A DNA stretch of 56,085 nt from Bacteroidota bacterium. GTDB lineage: Bacteria > Bacteroidota > Bacteroidia > Chitinophagales > LD1. The stretch spans positions 1 to 56,085 of the forward strand of contig JAPLES010000082.1 in assembly GCA_026391075.1 (NCBI GenBank). The letters are read 5' to 3'. Below the pieces are notes generated by a model, which did not search any database, was not told the DNA's origin, and saw only the letters and a program-made list of their open reading frames with translations. The position numbers and the translations under genes were made by a program. This document shows positions 43,837-52,690 of this stretch, piece by piece; positions within the stretch are counted from its first letter, which is position 1; each line of letters starts with the position of its first letter.

Positions 43837-44383
43837 CCGTTAACCAACTAGGCACGGTAATACGAATATTGGTCATTCGCCCTTTCAAACTTACATCTTT
43901 CTTTCCATCCGAAGGATATCCCCAACTACGCAACTTGCAATCATAATCAGCCGAGAGGCGAAAATGTTTTTTGTCTACTTCCCAATCAAATTGAGTGATG
44001 TTCAATTTACTTTGCTCTTTAACAATGTAGTAGTTGGTGCTTTGATATTGCAATGCCACCGCAAAAAGCGAAGGCGTTCCCAATTTTTCGGGCTCATAAG
44101 AAATTTCAAACTGCACGCTCTCCGAAAACATTTTTCCATCGGGCAAATCGTAGTTGGAGCCATTAAAGGTAGTGCTGATAATAGTTCGAGGAGTGCTTCT
44201 GCCGTCCATTGAGCCGGCTTTGTTCATAGCCAAACCGCGAAACAATTGATCATCGCGAAGCTTAAACATCTTACCGTCAACGGTAGCGAAGAAGGTGCCC
44301 TTGTCTTTATCATCATCTTCAAAACCCGAACCCGGGAAAGAAGTGAAAGCAAAAAATAAAATAGCTACTGTAAGAAATTTCAT
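43826..44383 (-). CDS. Secreted hypothetical protein, paralogue of the 4206-4742 product
   Basis: A 185-residue exported protein with a signal peptide (residues 1-19, LFFAFTSFPGSG) and an acidic start to the mature part (FEDDDKDK). It shares with the 4206-4742 product the FFATVDGKMF start, the LNITQFDWEVDKKHFRLSADYDCKL pattern and the terminal SLKGRMTNIRITV strand, with one conserved Cys. A function is unknown. It is convergent with the second DUF3276 gene and overlaps it by 11 bases. Confidence 0.75.
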   Translation of the reverse strand: MKFLTVAILFFAFTSFPGSGFEDDDKDKGTFFATVDGKMFKLRDDQLFRGLAMNKAGSMDGRSTPRTIISTTFNGSNYDLPDGKMFSESVQFEISYEPEKLGTPSLFAVALQYQSTNYYIVKEQSKLNITQFDWEVDKKHFRLSADYDCKLRSWGYPSDGKKDVSLKGRMTNIRITVPSWLTAKN

Positions 44384-44391
44384 AGCGGTCG

Positions 44392-44399
44392 CGAATTTA
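44392..44399 (-). promoter_or_regulatory. Promoter candidate with -7 TAAATTCG
   Basis: Minus-strand TAAATTCG lies eight bases before the ATG at 44383 and has a TTG 19 bases upstream (TTG-N19-TAAATTCG). The leader would be very short. Confidence 0.45.
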
Positions 44400-44605
44400 G
44401 CCTAATACGCCAAAACATCAAGCTAAGCCTGACGATTGACGGTGTCAATATAAATGCAGACAACTCGTTTGTCAAGAGCATAGCAAATCCTTTTTCATTT
44501 CAGTTCGTTATTAAACCGTTTCAGTTTGCTAGGCTAACGGGTGGCTGCTAAATAATTGCGCGGCACGGTTTCTCTTGTTTCATTTGCCCCGCAAATAAAT
44601 TGAGT

Positions 44606-45724
44606 ATGAACAAGAAATTTTTTCTCGCCATTCCTGTAGCAGCCGTTGTCATTGTCGCTCTCGGTTTAGCCGCTTGCAACAAAACAAAAACCATCAAGCC
44701 CGAGCGCAAAGCCATTACCGAAGCCGTTTATGCTTCCGGCTTTTTAGTGCCGAAGAATGAATACAAAGTTTTTGCGCTCAGCGATGGATACATTGTTTCA
44801 AAAACCAAAGATGGTGGCGATAATGTAAAACGCGGAGAAGAGATTTACAAAATTCAGAATGATGCCAGCGGAGCGAAACTCGGAGCCAGCACTTCGGCTT
44901 ATGATTTAGCCAAGCTGAACGCGTCAGATAATTCTCCGGTGCTGCTCGATTTGAAAAACAAAATAAAGAGTGCCGAAGCCAAATTCAAAAACGACTCGCT
45001 CAATTTTGTTCGCTACAAAAACATGTTCGATGCACAGGCAGTAACCAAAGGTCAGTTCGACCAAATGGCGCTGGCTTATGATATTTCTTCGAACGATTTA
45101 AAATCACTGAACGAAAATTTTAGACGTACTAAAGACCAGTTGCAAGTGGAAATGAAAAACGCACAAAGCGTGGTATCAGCATCCAATCTCGACTTTGGAA
45201 ATTACTCCATCCGCAGCGTGATGGATGGAGTGGTTTATGAAACTTATAAAGATTTAGGCGAAGCAGTAAGAAGAACAGAATTGGTTGCCATTGTGGGTGA
45301 GAAGGGTGCAAAGCTTTTGGAACTGAGCGTTGACCAGCAGGATATTGATAAAGTAAAAATTGGTCAGCAAGTAATTGTGAAGATGGACGTGAGCGGAAGT
45401 AAAACTTACAGCGCAAAAGTGAGCAAGATTTACCCGAACATGAATCAACAAGACCAGAGTTTTAAAGTAGAAGCAGAGTTTTCAGAAAACTACGAAATGA
45501 ATTTTGTGCATACATCGGTTGAGGCGAACATCATTATTGCAAATAAAGACAATGCGCTCATTATTCCTAAAAATGTAATTCAGGCAAATGATGAAGTGGA
45601 AATAAAATCGCTTGGCATGAATACGAAAGTGAAAATCAAAAGGGGCTTAGAGAATCTGGAGTATGTAGAAATAGTAGAAGGTATTAAAGCAGAAGATGAA
45701 GTAGTGATTCCTAAACTGAAATAA
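44606..45724 (+). CDS. ABC efflux periplasmic adaptor lipoprotein (HlyD/MacA family)
   Basis: A 372-residue adaptor. The signal ends at a lipobox LAAC with Cys24, so it is a lipoprotein. A biotinyl-lipoyl-like segment is split by a helical hairpin (about 95-170), then beta-barrel domains. The segment SVMDGVVYETYKDLGEAV and the C-terminal IIPKNVIQ match MacA-type proteins. It connects the inner-membrane permease (next gene) with an outer-membrane channel. ATG 44606 is used; an in-frame TTG two codons earlier is unlikely. First gene of a five-gene operon. Confidence 0.9.
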   Translation: MNKKFFLAIPVAAVVIVALGLAACNKTKTIKPERKAITEAVYASGFLVPKNEYKVFALSDGYIVSKTKDGGDNVKRGEEIYKIQNDASGAKLGASTSAYDLAKLNASDNSPVLLDLKNKIKSAEAKFKNDSLNFVRYKNMFDAQAVTKGQFDQMALAYDISSNDLKSLNENFRRTKDQLQVEMKNAQSVVSASNLDFGNYSIRSVMDGVVYETYKDLGEAVRRTELVAIVGEKGAKLLELSVDQQDIDKVKIGQQVIVKMDVSGSKTYSAKVSKIYPNMNQQDQSFKVEAEFSENYEMNFVHTSVEANIIIANKDNALIIPKNVIQANDEVEIKSLGMNTKVKIKRGLENLEYVEIVEGIKAEDEVVIPKLK

Positions 45725-45736
45725 AACAGCGCAACC

Positions 45737-46996
45737 ATGTTATCCTCTGTAAATTTTGAAATAGCTAAAACGCATCTCCTAGCTAAGCCTCGGCAAACGC
45801 TCATCGCCATGTTGGGAGTTACCTTTGGTATAGGCATGTATATTCTCATGATTAGTTTCATGCAGGGCTTCAACGAATTTTTGGAGGACACACTTCTTTC
45901 TTCTACTCCCGATGTGCGCATTTACAACGACATTAAAACAGATTTCAGTCACTCCATTCTCGATGAAATTTCCGACACTGCAAAAGTGTTGAACGTAATT
46001 CATCATCCGAAACCCAAAGATATTACGCCCAACCTAAAAAGTTCGGCACGCATTATTGAAGATTTGAAAAGAGATGAGCGCGTGCTTGCTGTTTCTCCTC
46101 AATTGGCAACGCAGGTTTTTTACGTGAGCGGACTAGTACAAATAAACGGCACACTTAGCGGTGTAAACATTTTGGAAGAAGCACAACTCACCGGTTTGCA
46201 ACCGAAAATGAAAACCGGAAAAATTGAAAACCTGCTTACGATTGATAACGGTATTTTAATGGGCCACGGACTTGCGAACAAATTAAATGTGCATGTAGGC
46301 GATATGATTTCTCTTGCTACACCAAAGGGAACCGCCATGCGTTTTCGTATTGTGGGAACGTTTCAATTCGGTATAGGTTCGCTCGACAATATCAAAAGCT
46401 ATGTGAATCTTTCGAAGGTGCAGCAGCTTGTGGGCAAGGACAATCAGTATGTAACAGACATTGGTATTAAGTTAAAAAATTACGACAACGCCACCGATGT
46501 AGCAAAGGAATTCTCTGACCGCTACGGCTACAAAGCTGACGATTGGAAAACTACCAACGCTAGTGCCATGGTTTCTATTCTCATTCGCAACGTAATGACC
46601 TTCGTGGTTTCGTTCACGCTCCTCGTTGTTGCTGGTTTCGGTATCTACAATATCATGAGCATGACTATTCAAAACAAACTAAAAGACATTGCAATTTTAA
46701 AAGCAGAAGGATTTTCGAGCGGTGATATCCGTCAGATATTTTTGACTGAGAGTGTTACCATTGGAGTATTCGGTGCGCTTAGCGGTTTGGTACTTGGTTT
46801 TATTCTGAGTAGTGGTGTTTATAATCTTCCGTTCCCTAAAAATGATTTCATCAGCATCACGCATTTTCCTGTGGTATTTCATTTAAAGCATTACGCATTC
46901 GGTATGGGCTTCGGAATCATTACCACATTTATTGCGGGTTTAATGCCGAGTATAAAAGCGGGAAAGATTGACCCGGTCGCAATTCTTAGAGGATAA
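45737..46996 (+). CDS. FtsX-like ABC transporter permease (MacB type)
   Basis: A 419-residue inner-membrane permease. An N-terminal membrane helix (about 20-45) is followed by a periplasmic MacB_PCD domain (about 45-280) and three more helices (about 285-405) with the FtsX pattern FGIYNIMSMTIQNKLKDIAILKAEGFS and VAILRG at the end. It pairs with the ATPase encoded six bases later and the adaptor 12 bases before. Substrate unknown; candidates are peptides, antibiotics or lipoproteins. Confidence 0.92.
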   Translation: MLSSVNFEIAKTHLLAKPRQTLIAMLGVTFGIGMYILMISFMQGFNEFLEDTLLSSTPDVRIYNDIKTDFSHSILDEISDTAKVLNVIHHPKPKDITPNLKSSARIIEDLKRDERVLAVSPQLATQVFYVSGLVQINGTLSGVNILEEAQLTGLQPKMKTGKIENLLTIDNGILMGHGLANKLNVHVGDMISLATPKGTAMRFRIVGTFQFGIGSLDNIKSYVNLSKVQQLVGKDNQYVTDIGIKLKNYDNATDVAKEFSDRYGYKADDWKTTNASAMVSILIRNVMTFVVSFTLLVVAGFGIYNIMSMTIQNKLKDIAILKAEGFSSGDIRQIFLTESVTIGVFGALSGLVLGFILSSGVYNLPFPKNDFISITHFPVVFHLKHYAFGMGFGIITTFIAGLMPSIKAGKIDPVAILRG

Positions 46997-47002
46997 TAAT
47001 TA

Positions 47003-47692
47003 ATGAACATGAGCATCGTTTTATCAGCAAAAAATCTCAGCAAATCATTTTACGAGCCCGAAGAATTTCAGGTGCTCAAGAATGTTTCGTTTGATGTGCA
47101 GAAAGGAGAATTTGTTTCTATCGTTGGGAAAAGCGGTTGCGGAAAATCTACGTTGCTCTATTTGATTTCAACGCTCGATACCAAATACAAAGGCGAAATT
47201 TTTATGAACGAAAAGAAAGTCACAGGGCTTTCGCAAAATGAACTTGCGCGCTTTCGTAATGAGCATATAGGTTTCGTTTTTCAATTTCATTTTCTTCTTC
47301 CTGAATTTTCTGCACTCAAAAATGTTATGCTGCCTGCCGAAAAACTCGGTAAGTATTCGAAGAGCGAATGCGAAGACCGCGCTTATGAAAAACTGAAATG
47401 GCTCGACATGGATAAGTTTGCTCTTAAACTTTCCTCCAAACTTTCGGGCGGACAACAACAGCGCGTAGCCATTGCGCGTGCCCTCATAAATGACCCAACG
47501 ATTATGATGGGCGATGAACCAACGGGAAATCTGGATTCTGTAAATACCGAACTTGTTTTTGACATTTTGAAAGACTTATGCAAAAGCAAAGGACAAACGA
47601 TTATCTCGGTAACGCACGATACGGAGTTTGCAGAAAAGAGCGATAGAATTATTGAAATGAAGGACGGTGAAATTGTGAAGCATGAAAATTAA
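47003..47692 (+). CDS. ABC transporter ATP-binding protein (LolD/MacB type)
   Basis: A 229-residue ATPase for the FtsX-like permease. Walker A is GKSGCGKST (about 43-51), Q-loop [10 protein letters not shown], signature LSGGQQQR, Walker B TIMMGDEP, and the H-loop VTHD, all intact. The start MNMSIV at 47003 is kept; a second ATG two codons later is also possible. Its end overlaps the kinase start by 11 bases. Confidence 0.94.
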   Translation: MNMSIVLSAKNLSKSFYEPEEFQVLKNVSFDVQKGEFVSIVGKSGCGKSTLLYLISTLDTKYKGEIFMNEKKVTGLSQNELARFRNEHIGFVFQFHFLLPEFSALKNVMLPAEKLGKYSKSECEDRAYEKLKWLDMDKFALKLSSKLSGGQQQRVAIARALINDPTIMMGDEPTGNLDSVNTELVFDILKDLCKSKGQTIISVTHDTEFAEKSDRIIEMKDGEIVKHEN

Positions 47693-48689
47693 GGAGGAAA
47701 CAAAAATTGCCATTGGCATCATAGGTATTATCTATTTGGTATTCACCGTGGTGAAAACATTTTTCTTTCTTGACCAGAGTCTGGAGTTCCATTTCTTGAC
47801 CAGCGTGGTGGCACTATTTGCTATCGGTTTTTTTGGCTTCATCGTTCGCGGTATTGACATTTACCTCGATAAGATTTATCCCTTCGAACGCAATGTTATC
47901 AAACGGATAGCTATTCAGTTTTTAGTAACACTTACTGTGTTGTTGCTCATTCGCACAGTTCCCTACATTTTATTCTACGATAAATTTCCATTTCATCCAT
48001 CAAGTGAAATCTTAGTGGCAACTTATGCACTGAATATTTTCATGGTGCTTAGTGTTATCCTTTCCATTTTCGGCTATCACTTTTTTGTAAGGTGGAAACA
48101 GGAAAAAATTACTGCTGCAGAATTGGAAAAGGAAAAAGCCTTAGTGCAATACGACAATCTGAAAAATCAATTGAATCCGCATTTTCTTTTCAATGCGCTT
48201 TCATCGCTCAACTCATTAATTTTTGAAAACCCGCAATTGGCTTCTGATTTTTTACAGCAACTATCGAAAGTGTATCGCTATGTTTTAGAAAACAAAGAGA
48301 AGAGCACTGTGAGTTTGCAAACCGAAATAAATTTTGTGAATCATTACATCAAATTGTTGGAGACAAGATTTGACGGAGGGTTACAAGTGATCTTCGAAAT
48401 AAGTGATGCTGTGAAAGAGAAAATGATTGTGCCGGTTACTCTTCAGATTTTAATTGAGAACGCAGCAAAGCACAATACTACTTCTAAAGATTCTCCTTTG
48501 GTTATATGCATTAGAACAGCAGGCGATTACCTATCAGTAGAAAATAACTTGCAGAAGAAAAGTGCCATTGAAACATCTAACAAACATGGCTTGGAAAATT
48601 TGAAAAACCTCTATCGTTTTATTTCAGATAAAGATGTTTTGGTTGCTGAAACAACTCATTCTTTCAACGTTAAAATTCCATTGACATGA
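47682..48689 (+). CDS. LytS/YehU-type sensor histidine kinase
   Basis: A 335-residue membrane sensor. Four hydrophobic helices fill residues 8-145. The His_kinase domain has [15 protein letters not shown] with the phospho-acceptor His about residue 167, and the ATP-binding part has [10 protein letters not shown] (N box) and HGLENLKNL. There is no PAS or extracellular sensor domain, so the membrane part itself, or the adjacent transporter, may be the sensor. It phosphorylates the LytTR regulator encoded four bases overlapping. Confidence 0.92.
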   Translation: MKIKEETKIAIGIIGIIYLVFTVVKTFFFLDQSLEFHFLTSVVALFAIGFFGFIVRGIDIYLDKIYPFERNVIKRIAIQFLVTLTVLLLIRTVPYILFYDKFPFHPSSEILVATYALNIFMVLSVILSIFGYHFFVRWKQEKITAAELEKEKALVQYDNLKNQLNPHFLFNALSSLNSLIFENPQLASDFLQQLSKVYRYVLENKEKSTVSLQTEINFVNHYIKLLETRFDGGLQVIFEISDAVKEKMIVPVTLQILIENAAKHNTTSKDSPLVICIRTAGDYLSVENNLQKKSAIETSNKHGLENLKNLYRFISDKDVLVAETTHSFNVKIPLT

Positions 48690-49474
48690 AGGTAGTGATT
48701 ATAGAAGACGAACCGCTGATTGCAAAAAATCTTCAGCGCTTGCTTAAACAGATTGATACTGACGTTGAAGTTCTTGCTGTGCTTGATTCGGTTTTATCAT
48801 CGGTAAAATGGCTGCAAGAAAACGAACAGCCCGATTTGCTCTTTATGGATATTCAGTTAGCAGATGGTGTAAGCTTCGACATTTTTAATAAAACAAAAAT
48901 TGAAAGCCCTGTCATTTTTACCACAGCTTATAACGAATATGCAATTCGTGCTTTTAAAGTAAACAGTGTTGATTACCTGCTGAAGCCAATTGACAAAGAA
49001 CAACTGCAACTGGCTATTGAAAAATTCAAAAAATACCATGCCTACCGGCAGGCAGGTTTTGGTGTAAAGAACGATGCCGTAAGTGAACAGTTCAAATCGC
49101 TTTTAGAAAACCTGCAAAACAAAAACACCCCTAAATTCAAAGAGCGTTTTCTCGCACACTATAAGGGCGGCATTGTTCCTGTATCTGAAAACAAAACCGC
49201 TTACTTTATTAAAGACACTATCATTTACCTGGGCAATAACGAAAACGAAAAACTGGTGACCGACTACAGCACCATTGATGAAATTGAAGAAGTGATGAAT
49301 CCCTCCAATTTCTTTCGCGCTAACCGACAAATGATAATTCATATTGAACAGGTAGATACTTACAAAAAACATGACACGGGTAAAATTGAAGTACATTTAA
49401 AGTGCGATAAAAATCTTCGTGTAGATGTGAGTCGCGAAAAAGCAAATGAGTTTGTAAACTGGCTCGACAGGTAA
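48686..49474 (+). CDS. LytTR-family response regulator
   Basis: A 262-residue two-component regulator. The receiver domain (1-115) has IIEDEP, phospho-Asp55 in FMDIQLADG, TTAYNEYAIRAF and the LKP loop with Lys. The LytTR DNA-binding domain is at about 165-260 (FFRANRQMIIHIEQVD). In the linker, residues 118-124 (AYRQAGF) are encoded by a CCTACCGGCAGGCAGG element. It probably controls the transporter operon it belongs to, directly or at other promoters; this is inferred from linkage. Last gene of the five-gene operon. Confidence 0.93.
   Translation: MKVVIIEDEPLIAKNLQRLLKQIDTDVEVLAVLDSVLSSVKWLQENEQPDLLFMDIQLADGVSFDIFNKTKIESPVIFTTAYNEYAIRAFKVNSVDYLLKPIDKEQLQLAIEKFKKYHAYRQAGFGVKNDAVSEQFKSLLENLQNKNTPKFKERFLAHYKGGIVPVSENKTAYFIKDTIIYLGNNENEKLVTDYSTIDEIEEVMNPSNFFRANRQMIIHIEQVDTYKKHDTGKIEVHLKCDKNLRVDVSREKANEFVNWLDR
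49039..49057 (+). repeat. CCTACCGGCAGGCAGG element inside the LytTR regulator gene
   Basis: A GC-rich, near-palindromic word (GCCTACCGGCAGGCAGG) that contrasts with the AT-rich surroundings. A related copy, read on the minus strand, is in the RlmI-like gene near 3011-3024. The frame stays open. Confidence 0.6.
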
Positions 49475-49478
49475 CTGC

Positions 49479-49500
49479 GGTCTGCACCGAAGGTCAGACC
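49479..49500. other. GGTCTG/CAGACC hairpin after the LytTR gene
   Basis: A 6-bp stem with a 10-base loop (49479-49484 with 49495-49500) five bases after the stop. It is followed by an A-rich stretch but no clear T-run, so a terminator role is uncertain. It may instead be a member of the dispersed repeats. Confidence 0.4.
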
Positions 49501-49534
49501 CAAGAAAAATTTAAGCGTGCTAAGAGCAATAAAT

Positions 49535-49542
49535 TATCTTCG
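49535..49542 (+). promoter_or_regulatory. -7 element TATCTTCG before the HhH gene
   Basis: TATCTTCG (one change from TAnnTTTG) followed by CCCGC, eight bases before the ATG at 49551. The -33 box is not clear. Confidence 0.4.
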
Positions 49543-49550
49543 CCCGCATT

Positions 49551-49826
49551 ATGACAGCAGATGCTTATAAACAAGCCGTAAAGGACTTGATGGAAATTCC
49601 GGGAGTTGGTCGTTCAGTAGCCGATGATTTGATTCAAATGGGAATTACGAAAGTGGGTGATTTGAAAAACAAAGATGCTGAACGTTTGTACACCAAATCA
49701 AATCGTCAGGCAGGTTCTACACAGGACAGATGTTTGCTTTATACTTTTCGTTGTGCGGTGTATTTTGCCTCGAATGAAAAGCACGATGAAGAGAAATTGA
49801 AGTGGTGGAACTGGAAGGACAAGTAA
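49551..49826 (+). CDS. Cdd1-like helix-hairpin-helix protein
   Basis: A 91-residue protein of the Cdd1 (pathogenicity locus) family. A helix-hairpin-helix (LMEIPGVGRSVADDLIQMGI, residues 13-32) suggests non-specific DNA contact. The conserved C-terminal half has CLLYTFRCAVYFAS and an aromatic-rich end (KWWNWKD). No enzyme activity is known. It is followed 24 bases later by the DinB gene on the same strand, so they may be co-transcribed. Confidence 0.88.
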   Translation: MTADAYKQAVKDLMEIPGVGRSVADDLIQMGITKVGDLKNKDAERLYTKSNRQAGSTQDRCLLYTFRCAVYFASNEKHDEEKLKWWNWKDK

Positions 49827-49850
49827 ATGTGAAAATTCAGAAATTTGATA

Positions 49851-50411
49851 ATGGAAAACCAAATACAAAATACACTTACTGAACTTGATAAGGTAACGAC
49901 CGAAGCAAAATCTCTCTTCGGCAATCTCTCCTCTGAACAACTTAACTGGAAACCCTCTGCTGAAAAATGGAGCATTGCTCAGTGCCTCGACCATATAATT
50001 GTTTCTAACTCTACTTACTATCCGCAGTTTGACGAAGTGGCTTCGGGCAAACACAAAAACTCTTTTTACCAAAACATCAAATTCATTTCGAAATTTTTTG
50101 GTGATTATCTGATTAAAGAAACTGGTGCGGTTGTGGCAAAACCAATGCAAAGCCCCGCGGCATTCGTTCCATCACAAAGCGAAATTGCAGGAACAATAGT
50201 TTTAGATTTCGAAAAACATCAACAGAAATTTTCTGCTACTATTCAGCAATTGGAGAAAATTGATTTGGAGAAAATAATCATCTCCTCTCCCGCTTTGAAA
50301 ATTATTACTTATAGTTTATCTAATGTGCTTACCATTTTCGTAGGTCACGAGCAACGCCACTTAACGCAGGCGAAAAATGTATTGAAGCATGAAAGCTTCC
50401 CTAAAAAATAG
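49851..50411 (+). CDS. DinB-superfamily protein
   Basis: A 186-residue four-helix DinB_2-type protein. The first helix and hallmark NWKPSAEKWSIAQCLDHIIVSN carries a His (DHI), with another His pair toward the end (VGHEQRHLTQ), consistent with a metal-binding three-His site. ATG 49851 fits; a TTG two codons earlier is rejected. Proteins of the superfamily include metal-dependent thiol transferases, but the substrate is unknown. It is convergent with the rhodanese-thioredoxin gene, with five bases between stops. Confidence 0.88.
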   Translation: MENQIQNTLTELDKVTTEAKSLFGNLSSEQLNWKPSAEKWSIAQCLDHIIVSNSTYYPQFDEVASGKHKNSFYQNIKFISKFFGDYLIKETGAVVAKPMQSPAAFVPSQSEIAGTIVLDFEKHQQKFSATIQQLEKIDLEKIIISSPALKIITYSLSNVLTIFVGHEQRHLTQAKNVLKHESFPKK

Positions 50412-50416
50412 AATAA

Positions 50417-51139
50417 TTATTTGCTGAACTCTTTCAGTTTGGCTTCGAGGTCATCTTCCGCTACTACTCCCATATTGCGCCAAACTTCCTTGCCTTGTTT
50501 GTAAAGAATTAAAAGCGGAATAGCATTTACATTCATCGTATTAGCCACGATATTATTTTGGTCAACATCAATATCTAACAACGAAACCTGAGCAGAATAT
50601 TTTTTTACCAATTTTAAAACCGTTGGTTTTAAAACTTTGCAGGGACCACACCACACCGCATTGAAATCAACCAACACCAATTTATCACTTGTTTTAAGAT
50701 GATTGAGATAATCATCGAAAGTCATTCCTGTACTGCCATTGGTTTTTTCTCCATTCGCATTAACAACTGGCTTACCTTCTTTTAACCACGAATTAATTCC
50801 CGACTCCAGATTATACACTTGAGTAAAACCATTTGCCGAAGCCCAGTCCGCTGCTTTTTTACTTCTGCTTCCAGCAAGGCAATAGAAATAAACCGGACGC
50901 TTTTTATCCAACAGATTCATATTGGCTTCAAAATTAGCATCATTAATATTGTAGTTAATCGCTTTAGCAATATGCTTTTCGTTATACTCTTCGGGTGAAC
51001 GAACATCTACCATTTGCGAACCCGTTTGAGTAATTCCAACACTAAAATCGGTAACGCTAATATTTTTATAAGAACTCTGGCTATTGCAAGAAGTAAATGC
51101 AAAAAGCAGAAACAGAACTGCAGACAGAATATTTTTCAT
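50417..51139 (-). CDS. Rhodanese-thioredoxin fusion lipoprotein
   Basis: A 240-residue lipoprotein (lipobox FTSC, Cys18). A rhodanese domain (about 28-120) has the active Cys87 in CLAGSRSK. A thioredoxin domain (about 135-240) has WCGPC (Cys163, Cys166) and the cis-Pro in NAIPLLILY. It probably reduces or transfers sulfane sulfur in the periplasm. It is encoded three bases after the persulfide-dioxygenase-like gene, so the two form an operon for sulfide/persulfide handling. Confidence 0.92.
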   Translation of the reverse strand: MKNILSAVLFLLFAFTSCNSQSSYKNISVTDFSVGITQTGSQMVDVRSPEEYNEKHIAKAINYNINDANFEANMNLLDKKRPVYFYCLAGSRSKKAADWASANGFTQVYNLESGINSWLKEGKPVVNANGEKTNGSTGMTFDDYLNHLKTSDKLVLVDFNAVWCGPCKVLKPTVLKLVKKYSAQVSLLDIDVDQNNIVANTMNVNAIPLLILYKQGKEVWRNMGVVAEDDLEAKLKEFSK

Positions 51140-51142
51140 GGT

Positions 51143-52540
51143 TTATTTTATTTCAGTTATCAAATTTGTTTTAGGAATGCTTGTTTTTGCAATGGCTCCG
51201 TATCCACCCGCAACCTCGGTTATGTTATGGAAACCTCTTGCTTTTAAAATTGAAGCTGCCACCATGGAGCGATAACCACCGGCACAGTGAACAAAGTATT
51301 TTTTGTCTTTAAGTAGTTCATTCGTCCAGTCATTAATTGAATCAAGCGGTTTGTTTTCAGCTTCAACTACATGTTCGTTTTCAAATTCGTTTACGCGTCT
51401 CACATCAATCACATTTGTTTCGTTGTTGCATTGCGAACAAAATTCATCGGCAGAAACTGATGAAATAGTTTCCGTTGGTCTTCCCGATTTTTTCCATGCT
51501 TCAATTCCTCCGTTTAAATAACCGAGTGTGTTGTCGTAGCCCACGCGCGCCAATCGCATCACGCACTCTTCTTCTTTTCCGTCATCGCAAACGAGCAAAA
51601 TAGCTTGGTTCAAATCAGTGATCAAAGTTCCTACCCAAACTGCAAACAGTCCGTTCAAGCCAATGTTTACAGAACCCGGAACAAATCCTTTACAGAAAAT
51701 CTGTGCATCGCGTGTGTCGAGAATAAGCGCAGATGTTTTTTCTGCGGCAGTTTCGAATTCAACCGGAGAAAGCTTTCTTAAACCGTGTGAATAAACCTCA
51801 TCTAATTTCCCCGCGCCTTGCTTATTCATCATAGCGTTTTTAGAGAAGTATTGAGGTGCCGGAGCGATTCCTTCGGTGAGTTGTTTTACAAATTCTTCTT
51901 TCGAAGTATTTTGCAAAGCATAGTTCACTTGTTTCTGATGCCCCAGTGTATCGAAAGTTTCTTTGCTCATGTTTTTTCCGCAAGCAGAACCAGCCCCGTG
52001 AGCAGGATACACAATCACTTCATTAGGCAAAGGCATAATTTTATTTCGCAGCGAATCAAAAAGCATTCCCGCTAAATCTTCTTTAGTAACGTCAGCGGCA
52101 ATTGCCAAATCAGGACGACCAACATCGCCAATAAAAAGTGTATCGCCTGTAAAAATGCAATGCTCCTTTCCGTTTTCGTCAATCAATAAATAGGTTGAAG
52201 ATTCAGGAGTGTGGCCCGGGGTATGCAACACACGCAACTTTATTTTTCCTATCGCAAATTCTTCTCCGTCTTTTGCGCTGATACAGTCGAAATGACAATT
52301 GGCATTTGGTCCGTACACGATTTGGGCTCCCGTTTTTTGGGATAACTCTAAATGTCCCGAAACAAAATCGGCATGAAAGTGCGTTTCGAAAATGTATTTG
52401 ATTTTGACGTTATTCTTTTCCGCACGACTGATATAGGGTAATGTTTCGCGCAACGGGTCAATAATGGCGCATTCGCCATCACTTTCTATGTAATAGGCAG
52501 CCTCGGCTAAACATCCAGTATAAATCTGTTCAATCTTCAT
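51143..52540 (-). CDS. Metallo-beta-lactamase-fold persulfide dioxygenase-like protein with two rhodanese domains
   Basis: A 465-residue cytoplasmic protein. The MBL domain (1-245) has THFHADFVSGH (His54, His56, Asp58), HTPGHTPES, FTGDTLFIGDVGRPD and YPAHGAGSACG, close to ETHE1/Blh persulfide dioxygenases that oxidise glutathione persulfide to sulfite. The first rhodanese domain has Cys318 (VCDDGKE) and the second Cys419 (HCAGGYRS). This fused form is common in Bacteroidota. It is co-transcribed with the rhodanese-thioredoxin lipoprotein. Confidence 0.92.
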   Translation of the reverse strand: MKIEQIYTGCLAEAAYYIESDGECAIIDPLRETLPYISRAEKNNVKIKYIFETHFHADFVSGHLELSQKTGAQIVYGPNANCHFDCISAKDGEEFAIGKIKLRVLHTPGHTPESSTYLLIDENGKEHCIFTGDTLFIGDVGRPDLAIAADVTKEDLAGMLFDSLRNKIMPLPNEVIVYPAHGAGSACGKNMSKETFDTLGHQKQVNYALQNTSKEEFVKQLTEGIAPAPQYFSKNAMMNKQGAGKLDEVYSHGLRKLSPVEFETAAEKTSALILDTRDAQIFCKGFVPGSVNIGLNGLFAVWVGTLITDLNQAILLVCDDGKEEECVMRLARVGYDNTLGYLNGGIEAWKKSGRPTETISSVSADEFCSQCNNETNVIDVRRVNEFENEHVVEAENKPLDSINDWTNELLKDKKYFVHCAGGYRSMVAASILKARGFHNITEVAGGYGAIAKTSIPKTNLITEIK

Positions 52541-52632
52541 GCTGCGAAAATGCGTATTTATAATCGTAGAAAAAACTTTGACCCGTTGAAAAAAATCAGT
52601 TGTTCAGTTGCCGAAAAAACTTGTCTTTTTAT

Positions 52633-52663
52633 TTGAGTTATTAAAGTACACTTGTAAATTCGT
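52633..52663 (+). promoter_or_regulatory. Promoter TTTG-N19-TAAATTCG for clpS
   Basis: TTTG at 52633-52636, a 19-base spacer, then TAAATTCG at 52656-52663, 27 bp before the clpS ATG. It fits the Bacteroidota -33/-7 layout with one change. Confidence 0.55.
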
Positions 52664-52690
52664 TGCCACTTTCAAAAAAAATACTCACGT

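Noticed and set aside
49698-50150. 150-codon open frame on the minus strand
   Set aside because: Antisense to the Cdd1-like and DinB genes, both with recognised motifs.
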